Program-made: the position numbers and the translations under genes
Assembly (NCBI GenBank): GCA_964383905.1
Contig: CAYLJO010000002.1
Span: 40,577 to 104,576 of the forward strand
Source of the DNA: CAYLJO01 sp964383905
GTDB taxonomy: Bacteria > Acidobacteriota > Blastocatellia > Pyrinomonadales > Pyrinomonadaceae
Length of the DNA stretch: 64,000 nt
Reading direction: 5' to 3'
The notes under the pieces: model-generated
Database searches by the model: none
What the model was told of the DNA's origin: nothing
Seen by the model: only the letters and a program-made list of their open reading frames with translations
In this document: piece by piece, positions 1 through 8,328 of the stretch
How the letters are laid out: each line of letters starts with the position of its first letter
Numbering within the stretch: the stretch's first letter is position 1

Positions 1-2
1 TC

Positions 3-701
3 ATCGTCGATGCGGGGCGTTTCGACTGGAAAGCTTCGGGCCGCTTCCCGGATTTTACAGCGCCCGATCCCTCGTATCACGGCGTCTCTTTCACGGAGGC
101 TTTCGGGCCGCTCGCGTTCATCATCAAAGCGCGCGTGCAAGGGTTGCGCGATACCGGCGGGTGTCTCTCGCCCTTCAACGCTTTCCTCTTTTTGCAGGGC
201 ATCGAAACGCTGCACCTGCGCATGCAGCGGCATTCGGAGAACGCCCTGGAGGTCGCAAAATTTCTCCAGCAGCACCCCGAAATTGAATGGGTCAATTATC
301 CCGGCCTCGAGAGCAGCCCTTACTATGCGCTCACGCAAAAATATCTGCCGAACGGCGCCGGCGCGCTCATCACCTTCGGCATTCGCGGCGGCTTTGAAGC
401 GGGTAAACGATTCATCAATTCATTAAAACTCTTCAGCCTGCTCGCCAACATCGGCGACGCAAAGTCGCTCGTCATTCACCCGGCTTCGACCACACACCAG
501 CAGCTCTCGGAAGAGGAGCAGCGTGCGACCGGCACCACGCCGGAGCTTGTGCGTCTCTCGGTCGGGCTGGAGGACGTGCGCGACATCATCACAGACCTGG
601 ACTACGCGCTCAGGGGGCGTGGCAGTAAGTTGCCGGAGCCCAGCGGCGGGTTGACCGACGAACCGCAACAGGCCGCGGCGGGGGCCGGCGGGGTTGGATA
701 A
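3..701 (+). CDS. metY: O-acetylhomoserine aminocarboxypropyltransferase, C-terminal part
   Basis: C-terminal 232 residues of a PLP-dependent Cys/Met-metabolism enzyme; the start lies before the window. The family makes homocysteine from O-acetylhomoserine and sulfide in the cytoplasm. Visible family sequence includes RFDWKASGRFPDFT near the left edge, GPLAFIIKARVQGLRDTGG, FNAFLFLQGIETLHLRMQRH and the conserved block SLVIHPASTTHQQLSEEE followed by VRLSVGLEDVRDIITDL. The catalytic lysine lies upstream of the window. The last 30 or so residues are low-complexity (Pro, Gly, Ala) and unlike the family core. The stop is 2 nt before metX, so the two are almost certainly co-transcribed. Cystathionine gamma-synthase is a less likely alternative because the metX partner and the sequence blocks fit MetY. 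Confidence 0.93.
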   Translation: MVDAGRFDWKASGRFPDFTAPDPSYHGVSFTEAFGPLAFIIKARVQGLRDTGGCLSPFNAFLFLQGIETLHLRMQRHSENALEVAKFLQQHPEIEWVNYPGLESSPYYALTQKYLPNGAGALITFGIRGGFEAGKRFINSLKLFSLLANIGDAKSLVIHPASTTHQQLSEEEQRATGTTPELVRLSVGLEDVRDIITDLDYALRGRGSKLPEPSGGLTDEPQQAAAGAGGVG

Positions 702-703
702 GT

Positions 704-1828
704 ATGGCGGTTCTGGAACCAGGCTTTGAGGGCGACTTCGTCTTCGCTCGCGAAGAGCCGTTCGAACTGGCGGGCGGCGGCGAGTTGCGGCCGGTGACGC
801 TGCGCTATGCGCTCTACGGGGAGCTCAGCAGCCGGCGGGATAATGCGCTCCTCGTCTGTCACGCGCTGTCGGGCTCGGCGCGCGTCGCCGACTGGTGGGC
901 GGAGATGGTCGGGCCGTACCGCGTCTTCGATACGACGCGCTACTGCGTGATCGGAATCAACGTCATCGGCTCATGCTACGGCTCGACCGGGCCGCGCTCG
1001 GAAAACCCGCGCACGGGCGGGCCGTACGGCGGCGACTTCCCGCTGGTAACGATCGGCGATATGGTCAGGGCGCAGGCGCGGCTTCTCGACCATCTCGGTA
1101 TCGGGCGGTTGCACACGGTGATCGGTGGCTCGATCGGCGGGATGCAGGCCCTGAAATGGGCCGTTGATTTTCCCGAGCGGGTTGAGAGATGCGTCGCGAT
1201 CGGGGCGACACCTCTTTCGGCGATGGGGCTTGCGCTCAATCACCTGCAGCGCGAGGCGATCCGCAACGATCCGGCATGGCGAGGCGGGCATTATCCGGAG
1301 AATGATCCGCCCGCCGCCGGGCTGGCGCTGGCGCGAGCTATCGCGACCTGTTCTTACAAGTCCGGCGAACTTTTCACCGAACGTTATTCCCGGAAGCCGA
1401 ACCGGAGCGGCGAAGACCCGCACCGCTCGCTCGACGAGCGTTTCGACGTCGCCGGCTACCTGGATTATCAGGGCCAGACGTTCATCCGCCGGTTCGACGC
1501 CAACTCTTACCTCGTACTGTCAAAGGCTATGGATACTTTTGATCTGGCACGGGGCTATGAGTCGGAAGCGAGCGCCCTCGGGCGTATCGGCGCGCGCGTG
1601 CTGTTGGTCGGTATCTCCACCGACTGGCTCTTTCCGGTCTCGGACGTCAAGGCGCTCGGCGAGCGGATGCGGGCCGCCGGGGTCGATGCGGGTTATGTCG
1701 AGCTTCAATCATCGCACGGGCATGACGCCTTTCTGGCCGACGCCGCAATGCTGGCGCCATTGATTGATCCACACATCAGCGAAGAACAGTCCGCGAAGTG
1801 GGAGAGCGCCAGGGTGGGATTCAATTGA
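704..1828 (+). CDS. metX: Homoserine O-acetyltransferase
   Basis: 374-residue alpha/beta-hydrolase-fold enzyme that activates homoserine with acetyl-CoA, the first committed step of methionine synthesis; its product feeds the MetY encoded 2 nt upstream. The nucleophile elbow is GGSIGGMQ with Ser143, and the triad is completed by Asp307 (STDWLF) and His340 (SSHGHDAF). The family block GSCYGSTGPRSENPRTG lies at 90-106. Length matches the family. Some MetX-fold enzymes use succinyl-CoA instead and this cannot be settled by eye, although pairing with metY favours acetyl. The ATG sits directly after the metY stop, so translational coupling is likely. Confidence 0.93.
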   Translation: MAVLEPGFEGDFVFAREEPFELAGGGELRPVTLRYALYGELSSRRDNALLVCHALSGSARVADWWAEMVGPYRVFDTTRYCVIGINVIGSCYGSTGPRSENPRTGGPYGGDFPLVTIGDMVRAQARLLDHLGIGRLHTVIGGSIGGMQALKWAVDFPERVERCVAIGATPLSAMGLALNHLQREAIRNDPAWRGGHYPENDPPAAGLALARAIATCSYKSGELFTERYSRKPNRSGEDPHRSLDERFDVAGYLDYQGQTFIRRFDANSYLVLSKAMDTFDLARGYESEASALGRIGARVLLVGISTDWLFPVSDVKALGERMRAAGVDAGYVELQSSHGHDAFLADAAMLAPLIDPHISEEQSAKWESARVGFN

Positions 1829-2153
1829 TTGTATAACGGTTCTCAAATGAGCGGGGCAAAAACCCCTCACTACAGGGACGCAGAGGAGCCGCAACCAAAA
1901 ACCTGAACCGCAGAGGACGCAGAGGACGCCGAGGAAAGACAAAAGAAATAAAGCTATACGCCCCTGGACGTATAACCCGCTCTCCAATGACATAAGTCGG
2001 CTGTTTAACCACCTCCTCATGCAAGGTTAGCCAGCATAATCTCTTCAACCGCAGTTGCGGGCTTATCCGGCTTGGCTCCAAGACCACGCCAGGCACTTCT
2101 CCAACCTACGTCATGGATGCCTAGCTATTCTTAATATTGGTGTTGGGCGACAC
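1829..2153. repeat. Intergenic stretch with GA-rich dispersed repeat (copy 1)
   Basis: No convincing gene lies between metX and the small genes downstream. About 1832-1953 is a copy of the GA-rich interspersed repeat: a lead-in close to ATAGCGGTCTCAAATG, then tandem-like CGCAGAGGA units ending in GAGGAAAGACAAAAGAAA. The same lead-in and tail occur at 14883-14972. Short reading frames crossing it on either strand encode Arg/Pro-rich products of the repeat and are not genes. Confidence 0.7.
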
Positions 2154-2358
2154 ATGAAGATGACTAAAGAGATGAGGCGACTGGATTTACGGGGCAGGGC
2201 GAGGGCGCTTGAAATGAAGAACCAGCGGGCTCTTGCCGCGCCGGCTCAGGCAGGCGATACCTGGAGAAATGAGCGGATTCGCCGTTTGTTAAAGAAAGCA
2301 ATCACTCGCAAACAGATAAGGAGGGTGGAGTGGCTGCAAACCTCACACCAGAACGCTT

Positions 2359-2655
2359 ATGCCTTTACTACCAACAGTTTGCCTGATGGCGGGGCTGGTG
2401 CTGACGAACCCGGTGCAGCCGCCGTATAATACCAATACGGACAGGACACAGACCATCACCGCGCGTTACGCGGAGAAGCTACAATTGAATCTGACCATGC
2501 CAGATGCGATACAGACGTTCGGCAAGCCGGATGACTGTATTACTTTTACAGATCAAAATGGGAAGTATGAAGCATGGCGCTACGACGATTACGCCATCAG
2601 TTCTCTGTACTTGATTTTCAAAGAAGGTAAGCTAGCTTACTACTTCAGAAAATAA
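2359..2655 (+). CDS. Small exported protein, SmpA/OmlA-like fold suspected
   Basis: 98 residues. The first 20 or so (MPLLPTVCLMAGLVLTNPV) look like a short export signal. The mature part contains DAIQTFGKPDDCITFTD, then YEAWRYDDYAISSLYLIFKEGKLAYY. This pattern (a Gly-Lys-Pro turn, an aromatic strand and a terminal FKEGKL strand) resembles the short SmpA/OmlA-type beta domains of envelope proteins. It is a resemblance by eye only and no function is claimed. The ribosome site is unclear: an AAGGAGG lies about 35 nt upstream, next to an in-frame GTG at 2326 that would add 11 residues. Confidence 0.55.
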   Translation: MPLLPTVCLMAGLVLTNPVQPPYNTNTDRTQTITARYAEKLQLNLTMPDAIQTFGKPDDCITFTDQNGKYEAWRYDDYAISSLYLIFKEGKLAYYFRK

Positions 2656-2699
2656 TTCGCGTCCGGTCCATGCTAGAGCATATCTCACTTAGATGTAGG

Positions 2700-2775
2700 G
2701 AAGGAGGAGATTTGAACCACAGGGGGCACAGAGGAACACAGAGGGGAGCTTAATACATTCAGAATAGATGAGTAG
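2700..2775. repeat. GA-rich dispersed repeat (copy 2)
   Basis: Contains GAACCACAGGGGGCACAGAGG followed by AACACAGAGG and, further on, ATTCAGAATAG. The same tail follows the repeat copy at 59665-59720, which ties these two copies together as one subfamily. Confidence 0.65.
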
Positions 2776-2827
2776 TGGCCCCCACCAATTAATGATGACT
2801 CCTCCATACCTACTATCGCCAACCGTT

Positions 2828-3337
2828 CTAGGTGCGGCGGCTCACGCCTGGTTGCGTAGAAGTGCGCCCCATCCCCTCCCACAGCCGAGTCAACAATTGG
2901 GCGCATTCTTCTAAAGCTGTTCGATCCACTTCGGTGAACGCGTTCCTGCGCTCGCTCTCCACATCAATTGTCCCGGTTACCGTACCCTCCCGACTAATGA
3001 CCGGGACAATAACCTCCGACTGCGTGCTCCCGAATGCTGTCAGGTATCGTGGGTCATTGGCCACATCGTTGGAAATCACCGTGCTTCGTGAGGCCACAGC
3101 ATGGCCGCTCAGTCCTTTTGTGACGGGGAATCGCGGGTGGGCAGGCGCCCCCACGCCGCTCCAAGCGATGTTGGCGATCTCCTCTTCATCCACGTCATAG
3201 ATGCCGACCCAGCGGTAATCTCCGGAGGTACGGATCACCTCGGCAATACGTTCGGCCTTGGCGGTCCGCTCGGCCAAAGAATCGAGTATGTTTTGGATCT
3301 GCTGCAAAAACCTATCTCTGTTCACTATAGACTCCAT
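2828..3337 (-). CDS. GAF domain protein
   Basis: 169 residues forming a single GAF sensor domain. Visible motifs are DYRWVGIYDVDEEE, the GLSGHAVASRSTVISNDVANDPRY block typical of GAF domains, and a final SEVIVPVISREGTVTGTIDVES strand pair. It resembles the stand-alone GAF proteins related to free-methionine-(R)-sulfoxide reductase, but the cysteine pattern of that enzyme is missing (the only cysteine is in EECAQLL), so catalysis is not supported. There is no signal peptide, so it is probably cytosolic and binds a small ligand. The gene stands alone on the minus strand; the nearest minus-strand gene is 83 nt away. Confidence 0.82.
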   Translation of the reverse strand: MESIVNRDRFLQQIQNILDSLAERTAKAERIAEVIRTSGDYRWVGIYDVDEEEIANIAWSGVGAPAHPRFPVTKGLSGHAVASRSTVISNDVANDPRYLTAFGSTQSEVIVPVISREGTVTGTIDVESERRNAFTEVDRTALEECAQLLTRLWEGMGRTSTQPGVSRRT

Positions 3338-3419
3338 GCGGAAGGGGCGCCGGGCGGTTGAGCTGACCCGCCGCCCGGGGCCTTCGAGAATAAGGCGCGA
3401 GCGCGTTGACGGCCGGCCT

Positions 3420-3974
3420 TCAGCGGGCGGTTAGATCGCCTGACTTGGATGGCAGATACCTGCTCTGAAGAATCTCCCGGTGGTGCAGCTCGTGCCCCGC
3501 AATAATATAGGCCAGAGCACGTACGCTCACCTCGGCCTCATTGGCCACGCCTCTTCGCGCCCATGCCTCCCTCTCCAGATGCTTGAAGAGGAAGAGACTT
3601 GATCGCCTGACGCTCTCGAATTCCGTGGCCAGCTCACCGAGCGGGTAATCGTCGAACGAGGCGTGACGGATGTAATCGTCCTGATCATAGCCGGGCAGAG
3701 GCGTTTTGTCCTTGCGGGCGAAGCGCAGTGCTCGGTAAGCGAAGATTCTCTCAGTGTCTATCAGATGGCCGACAAGCTCCTTGATGCTCCACTTACCGGG
3801 CGCATAGCGGAAACCAGCCCGGGTCTCCGGAATACCCTGCAGAAGGGCGAGGGTATTACCTAATTGTTCGCTTAGGGTCGTCAGGATGTCGCCGTCGGGG
3901 ACGAGCGAGATGTACCTTCCGTAATAGGACAGATATTCCGTTTCATCCGGCCTGCCGATAATTAAATCATTCAT
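3420..3974 (-). CDS. DinB family protein
   Basis: 184 residues, a four-helix-bundle DinB/YfiT-type protein. The conserved start of the bundle (APGKWSIKELVGHLIDTERIFAYR) and the C-terminal AGHELHHREIL give the usual metal-binding histidines: one in VGHLID and two in HELHHRE. Proteins of this group act in thiol-dependent chemistry or are uncharacterised metal proteins; the substrate cannot be inferred here. Length is normal. A second, unrelated-looking DinB protein starts at 63675. Confidence 0.85.
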   Translation of the reverse strand: MNDLIIGRPDETEYLSYYGRYISLVPDGDILTTLSEQLGNTLALLQGIPETRAGFRYAPGKWSIKELVGHLIDTERIFAYRALRFARKDKTPLPGYDQDDYIRHASFDDYPLGELATEFESVRRSSLFLFKHLEREAWARRGVANEAEVSVRALAYIIAGHELHHREILQSRYLPSKSGDLTAR

Positions 3975-4106
3975 CGAATAATTCCTCCCCTTCGCAGGAA
4001 TGGAAATCTAACGCTGTATTCACCCGCGCATGAGTTGAACGTCTCTGGGCCGCTACCGGGTTGGCGCCGGGCGCAATGCCGGCTATGCCGCGCCGCTCAT
4101 GATCAC

Positions 4107-4382
4107 TCAACGGCGGTCACTATGGCCCAGACCCTTTTCAGGTGCGATGCGATCTCGCACCAACTGCTTGAGCTCTTTAGATTCCGGGAAACGACCCTGC
4201 TCCTGACGAGAAAAGATCACCTCCTCATCCAGCCGGACCTCAAAAATACCCCCCGTGCCGGGGACTAAGGCCACCTCTCCGATCTCGGTCTCAAACGTGG
4301 TGAGGATTTCCTGCGCCATCCACGCCGCGCGCAAGAGCCAGCGACACTGCGTGCAATACTCGATTTCCAAACGGTGATCCAT
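4107..4382 (-). CDS. SelT/SelW/SelH (Rdx) family thioredoxin-like protein
   Basis: 91 residues starting MDHRLEIEYCTQC, the CxxC form of the CxxU redox motif of selenoprotein W-type proteins. It continues with the family pattern of a helix, EVALVPGTGGIFEVRLDEEVIFSR and a final KELKQLVRD helix. Rdx proteins are small thioredoxin-fold oxidoreductases of unknown substrate. Both motif residues here are cysteines encoded by TGY codons, so this is a cysteine homologue and not a selenoprotein. The gene stands alone. Confidence 0.87.
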   Translation of the reverse strand: MDHRLEIEYCTQCRWLLRAAWMAQEILTTFETEIGEVALVPGTGGIFEVRLDEEVIFSRQEQGRFPESKELKQLVRDRIAPEKGLGHSDRR

Positions 4383-4748
4383 AGCGTATGCGCTCTTCAG
4401 AGTTAAGAGCAGTAAAAAGCCATCTTTGTCTGAGACTCGTGATAGCGGGTCTCAAATGAACGCGACCACAGCCCTCACCACTGGGCGCCGAAGAGCCCGA
4501 GAGGGGGCAACAGAGAAAGAGAGCCGCAGGTCATATGAAACCGCTATGGTGCAGCATTTACGCTCCAGGTGGCGTTTTCGTATTTCTGAGCAGCAAGGGC
4601 CCGGTCCTTGCGCCTCACGATGACTGCGGATAAAAGCGCTTGATCTCAATCTCGATTCCGAAGGCATAAGCTTTGCCCTACACCGCGCGGGGGGGCGAAA
4701 GTAAAGCGCAGCACAGAAAACTCAGTCTATCAGGAAAGGAGTTTAAGA
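4383..4748. other. Intergenic region with partial GA-rich repeat
   Basis: 366 nt without a supported gene. At about 4436-4535 a degenerate repeat copy begins with ATAGCGGGTCTCAAATGA and runs into AGAGAAAGAGAGCC. Short open frames in both directions here are repeat-derived. The last 20 nt hold the ribosome site of the next gene. Confidence 0.5.
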
Positions 4749-5015
4749 GTGAATACTAAGAGTGTAACAAGAGGAGTCGTTTCTCTGGTGGCAGCGATCT
4801 TCATTGCCGGTACGAATGCACATGCACAAAATAACGAGCAGCATGTAACTGTCACTTACATCTTTACCTACCAAATAACCGATCGCGGCACCGGGATTAT
4901 TCTCGCCACCGGCAAAGTTACTGCTTTCGATGGCAACATTGCGGCGCCGAGACTTGCCGGCCGGATCGTTGAAGACATTAAAAAAGCGCGGGGTGAGTTG
5001 AAAGATAAAAAATAG
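4749..5015 (+). CDS. Small secreted protein of unknown function
   Basis: 88 residues with a clear Sec signal: basic start, hydrophobic VVSLVAAIFIAG and a cleavage-like site after NAHA/Q. The start is GTG, supported by AAAGGAG about 7 nt upstream. The mature part (about 60 residues) has VTYIFTYQITDRGTGIILATGKVTAFDG, likely two beta strands, and a Lys-rich end. I recognise no family. It stands alone and is followed by a composite repeat. Confidence 0.6.
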   Translation: MNTKSVTRGVVSLVAAIFIAGTNAHAQNNEQHVTVTYIFTYQITDRGTGIILATGKVTAFDGNIAAPRLAGRIVEDIKKARGELKDKK

Positions 5016-5018
5016 CTG

Positions 5019-5100
5019 CTATAGCAAGTGGCGAATGGATGTTACAGAGGGCCTCACCACGGAGGCACAGAGAGACACGAAGAGGACAGATATCAATCAC
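5019..5100. repeat. GA-rich dispersed repeat (copy 4, composite with MITE-like copy A)
   Basis: Starts CTATAGCAAGTGGCGAATGG and includes GAGGGCCTCACCACGGAGGC and then CACAGAGAGACACGAAGAGG. Nearly the same lead-in and order occur at 37951-38035, and both copies are followed by a MITE-like element. Confidence 0.7.
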
Positions 5101-5134
5101 GCCTCACGGAAATCAAAGCAGAAGGGGACAGAAG

Positions 5135-5222
5135 TAGGGTCTATTGATTCTCAGGATGAAACCAAGGAGCGAAGAGCGCGCCCTCCCTCACGGTCGCGCC
5201 TTCTGCCTTTAGGCTTTTGACC
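5135..5222 (+). repeat. MITE-like element, copy A (right end degraded)
   Basis: Begins TAGGGTCTATTGATTCTCAG and carries the shared core GCCCTCCCTCACGGTCG. The right end after GGCTTTTGA has lost the terminal inverted repeat kept by the copy at 38074-38134. Confidence 0.7.
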
Positions 5223-5254
5223 GTGGGGACAGAAGACGGTAACAAATGTGGTGC

Positions 5255-6313
5255 TTATTGACGTAGATGTCCGGTCGCAAGTAGGAGCTCGGCGTTGAGG
5301 ATGGCGGCGCCCGCCGCGCCTCTGATCGTGTTGTGGCTGAGCGCGACGAAGCGATGGCCCATCACCGGGTCGCGCGCGATGCGGCCTATGGTGACACTCA
5401 TCCCGCCGCCGGCGTCCCGGTCGAGACGGGGTTGCGGGCGATCCGCTTCCTCGCGCACGATAACGGGTTGTTCCGGGGCCGAATGGAGATGCATCTCCTG
5501 CGGCAGTGATTTGAAGGACGCAAACGCGTTGCGCAATTCCGCCAGCTCAGCTTGCCGCGACAGGCGCACGCGCACCGCAGCCATGTGGCCGTCCGTGACG
5601 TTAACCCGGTGGCATTGCGCGCTCACCACCATCGGGGCATTGTCGACACGGCCGCCGCTTGCCCGGCCCAGTATCTTGAGCGTTTCACTCTCGATCTTCT
5701 CCTCTTCACTCTCGATGAATGGCCACACGTTATCCGCGATGTCGAGCGAAGCGACGCCGGGATAGCCGGCCCCGGACAGGGCCTGCATCGTCGTCGCGAC
5801 CACCGCCTCGACGCCAAACCGCGCGTGCAGCGGGGCGAGCGCCAGCGCCAGCATGATCGTCGAACAGTTCGGATTCGTGACGATAAAGCCGCCACCATAA
5901 TTGCGCGCGGTGCGCTGTCCGTCGAGCAGGCTGAGGTGCTCGTGATTGATCTCGGGGATCAACAGGGGCACGTCCTCGTCCATGCGATACGCTGAAGAGT
6001 TGCTGATGACGGGGTAGCCCGCACGCGCAAAATCCCCTTCCGTCTCACGCGCGATGCCGCCGGGCAAGCTGGAGAAGACCAACTCGCAATCGAGCGGCGG
6101 GCGCGGGGGCTCAACCTTGAGTGACTTCACGGACGACGGCATCTCGCCCGGCAGACGCCACGCGCAAGCCTCACTGTAAGCCTTGCCCTGCGAGCGATCG
6201 GACGCCGCGAGCGCCGTCACTTCAAACTGCGGATGGTTTTCCAATAATTGAATAAAGCGTTGACCGACGGTGCCGGTCGCGCCCAGAATTCCGACGCGTA
6301 ATTTTCTGCTCAT
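5255..6313 (-). CDS. asd: Aspartate-semialdehyde dehydrogenase
   Basis: 352 residues. It reduces aspartyl phosphate to aspartate semialdehyde with NADPH, a step shared by lysine, threonine and methionine synthesis. The NADP loop GATGTVGQRF is at 11-20, the catalytic Cys150 lies in NPNCST and His243 in DGH. Length and motifs fit the archaeal/fungal-like subclass. The ATG at 6313 is preferred over the in-frame ATG at 6328 because GGAGAGGA lies just before it. It is the last gene of the lysine cluster, 30 nt after the aminotransferase, with lysC at the other end. Confidence 0.93.
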   Translation of the reverse strand: MSRKLRVGILGATGTVGQRFIQLLENHPQFEVTALAASDRSQGKAYSEACAWRLPGEMPSSVKSLKVEPPRPPLDCELVFSSLPGGIARETEGDFARAGYPVISNSSAYRMDEDVPLLIPEINHEHLSLLDGQRTARNYGGGFIVTNPNCSTIMLALALAPLHARFGVEAVVATTMQALSGAGYPGVASLDIADNVWPFIESEEEKIESETLKILGRASGGRVDNAPMVVSAQCHRVNVTDGHMAAVRVRLSRQAELAELRNAFASFKSLPQEMHLHSAPEQPVIVREEADRPQPRLDRDAGGGMSVTIGRIARDPVMGHRFVALSHNTIRGAAGAAILNAELLLATGHLRQ

Positions 6314-6343
6314 ATGTCCTCTCCGCATTTAAAAATTGAGACT

Positions 6344-7498
6344 TCAGAGCTCTTTCATGTTTCTCAGCGCGCGGCCCATGCGATGCACGCCTTCTGACAG
6401 CGTGCGCCGATCGGCGCAGAAGGAGATGCGTAAAAAGCCTTCGCCTTCGCTGCCGAACGCTGCGCCCGGGACGGTAATCACGCCCTCGGACAGCATTGCT
6501 TCGGCGACCCGCATCGAACCGCCGTAATCGCTTGTATCGACCATCGTATAGAAAGCTCCGTCGGGCGCAACGGCGCGCAGCCGAAGCTCGCTCGAAATAA
6601 GTTTCAGAAGGCAGTCGCGCCGGTCCTGAAATGTCTGGCGCATCTCCTGGCGCGCCTGCTCGGCTTCGGGCGTCCATGCGGCGAGGGCGGCTTTCTGCGA
6701 GACGGTCGAAGCGCAGGTTGTCACGTAGCCATGGAGGATGAGCGCGCTGCGGATCACGGCCTCTCCCGTCACACCGCCACACAGCCAGCCGAGTCGCCAG
6801 CCCGTCATGCTCATAGATTTCGACAGCCCGCCGATAATGAGCGTGCGCGCGTAGTACTGCGAGATGGATGCCGGGCGTTCATTCGCATAGTAAAGATCAC
6901 GGTAGATCTCGTCGCTGACGGCGTATGCGTTCGTCCCCCGGAGCGCTTCGGCCATCTCGGCCAGATCATCTTTGGAGAGCGTCCGACCAGTCGGGTTAGA
7001 CGGGCTAATACACACGACAACTTTGGTGCGCGGTGACAGCCGGCGGCGAAACTCTTCACCGTCGAATCCAAAATTGCCTGCGGCGGGCATACGGTAAAAG
7101 ACCGGCCGTCCTCCCGCCATGCGCGTGAGGGCCGGGTAGGCGACGAAACCTGGATCAGGCAAGAGAACTTCGTCGCCCTCGTCCACCAGCGTCATCAACG
7201 CAAGGTACAGAGCCTCCTGCGAGCCGGCGGTGATAATCACGCGCTCCGGGGTTGCTTTAAGATCGGTATAACCGGTGGCCACACGCTCGCGCAAGAGTTG
7301 TAGGCCGGCATGAGTCGTGTAGCCGTTCTGCTCCTCCGTGACGACGCGGGCGGCGGCGCGGCAGATGACTTCCGGCGTCGGCAGGTCCGGTTCGCCGAGG
7401 CCAAGGTTGACGCTGCCGGGCCTGGCGCGGTCGAACACCTGGCGGATGATACTCTTCTCGATGCCACGCAAACGCGCCGCGGGCTGAAACTCGCTCAA
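6344..7498 (-). CDS. dapC: Class I/II aminotransferase, probable succinyl-diaminopimelate aminotransferase
   Basis: 384 residues, fold-type I PLP enzyme. The family blocks are LGLGEPDLPTPE (33-44), the PLP-contact run SNPTG (167-171), SDEIYRDLYY (195-204) and the Schiff-base Lys227 in GGLSKSMSMTGWRLG. General family membership is certain. The specific role is inferred from position: it directly follows dapD (N-succinyltransferase) with a 4-nt overlap, and dapE is in the same cluster, so the missing transamination step of the succinylase route is the natural job. The start is TTG, inside the dapD stop (TTGA). An aspartate-type aminotransferase is the alternative. Confidence 0.85.
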   Translation of the reverse strand: MSEFQPAARLRGIEKSIIRQVFDRARPGSVNLGLGEPDLPTPEVICRAAARVVTEEQNGYTTHAGLQLLRERVATGYTDLKATPERVIITAGSQEALYLALMTLVDEGDEVLLPDPGFVAYPALTRMAGGRPVFYRMPAAGNFGFDGEEFRRRLSPRTKVVVCISPSNPTGRTLSKDDLAEMAEALRGTNAYAVSDEIYRDLYYANERPASISQYYARTLIIGGLSKSMSMTGWRLGWLCGGVTGEAVIRSALILHGYVTTCASTVSQKAALAAWTPEAEQARQEMRQTFQDRRDCLLKLISSELRLRAVAPDGAFYTMVDTSDYGGSMRVAEAMLSEGVITVPGAAFGSEGEGFLRISFCADRRTLSEGVHRMGRALRNMKEL

Positions 7499-8328
7499 CG
7501 CAGGTAGTCCTCCAGTCGCACGGCCCGGTCCGTCTTCTCATCGCGGTACTTGACGATGACCGGCGCGTAAAGCGAGAGGCCCCAGGCACGGCCCTTCTCG
7601 TTTGTCACGGCGCGCGCGCCGGGCACGACTACCGCTCCCGCCGGGATCTCCAGCACGCCGGCTTCCGTGCGTTGATAAACTTGCCCGCGCACCAGATCAT
7701 AAACAGGCGTCGAACCGGTCAGAATCGTGCCTGCCGCCAGCACCGCGCGCTCACGCACGATTGTTCCCTCGTAGACCCCACAGTTACCGCCGACCAGCAC
7801 GTCATCCTCAATAATCACCGGCACGGCCCCGACCGGCTCCAGCACACCTCCAACCTGCGCGGCGGCGGAGAGGTGCACGCGCTTGCCGATCTGCGCGCAC
7901 GACCCGACGAGCGCGTGGCTGTCGATCATCGTCCCCTCGTCGACGTAAGCGCCGACGTTGATATACATCGGGGGCATGCAGACCACCCCGGGCGCAATGA
8001 AGACGCCGTCGCGGATGCTGGAGCCGCCGGGCACGACGCGCACATTATTTTGAGTCGTGAGACCCCTGACCGGGTAAGTGTCCTTGTCGAAAAAGCGTAA
8101 AGATTCGCCGGCAGACATGTCCACCAACACGCCCATCCGGAAGCCCAGAAGTATCCCGCGCTTGACCCAGGAGTTGACGCGCCACTCGCCGCCCGGCGCC
8201 CGCTCGGCGGCGCGCACCTCGCCCCGGTTGAGCGCGGCTTTGAACTCGGCGAACAGCGCGCGATGCTCATCCCGATAATGATCGCGCGGCTCACCGGCCA
8301 AAAGCTCGATCTGTTCACGCAGCGGCAC
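7495..8328 (-). CDS. dapD: Tetrahydrodipicolinate N-succinyltransferase
   Basis: 277 residues with a left-handed beta-helix of hexapeptide repeats in the second half (for example VVPGGSSIRDGVFIAPGVVCMPPMYINVGAYVD is one run of strands, and IIEDDVLVGGNCGVYEGTIV another). It transfers succinyl from succinyl-CoA to tetrahydrodipicolinate. MYINVGAYVDEGTMIDSHALVGSCAQIG is the classical DapD core. The GTG start overlaps the last 14 nt of dapA, with AAGGGA 7 nt ahead. Its presence shows the organism uses the succinylase branch rather than direct LL-DAP aminotransferase. Confidence 0.94.
   Translation of the reverse strand: MPLREQIELLAGEPRDHYRDEHRALFAEFKAALNRGEVRAAERAPGGEWRVNSWVKRGILLGFRMGVLVDMSAGESLRFFDKDTYPVRGLTTQNNVRVVPGGSSIRDGVFIAPGVVCMPPMYINVGAYVDEGTMIDSHALVGSCAQIGKRVHLSAAAQVGGVLEPVGAVPVIIEDDVLVGGNCGVYEGTIVRERAVLAAGTILTGSTPVYDLVRGQVYQRTEAGVLEIPAGAVVVPGARAVTNEKGRAWGLSLYAPVIVKYRDEKTDRAVRLEDYLR

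Noticed and set aside
2154..2429. Lys/Arg-rich frame (about 91 residues) overlapping the small exported protein
   Set aside because: No ribosome site, no recognised pattern, and it overlaps by 71 nt a frame with a clearer export signal.
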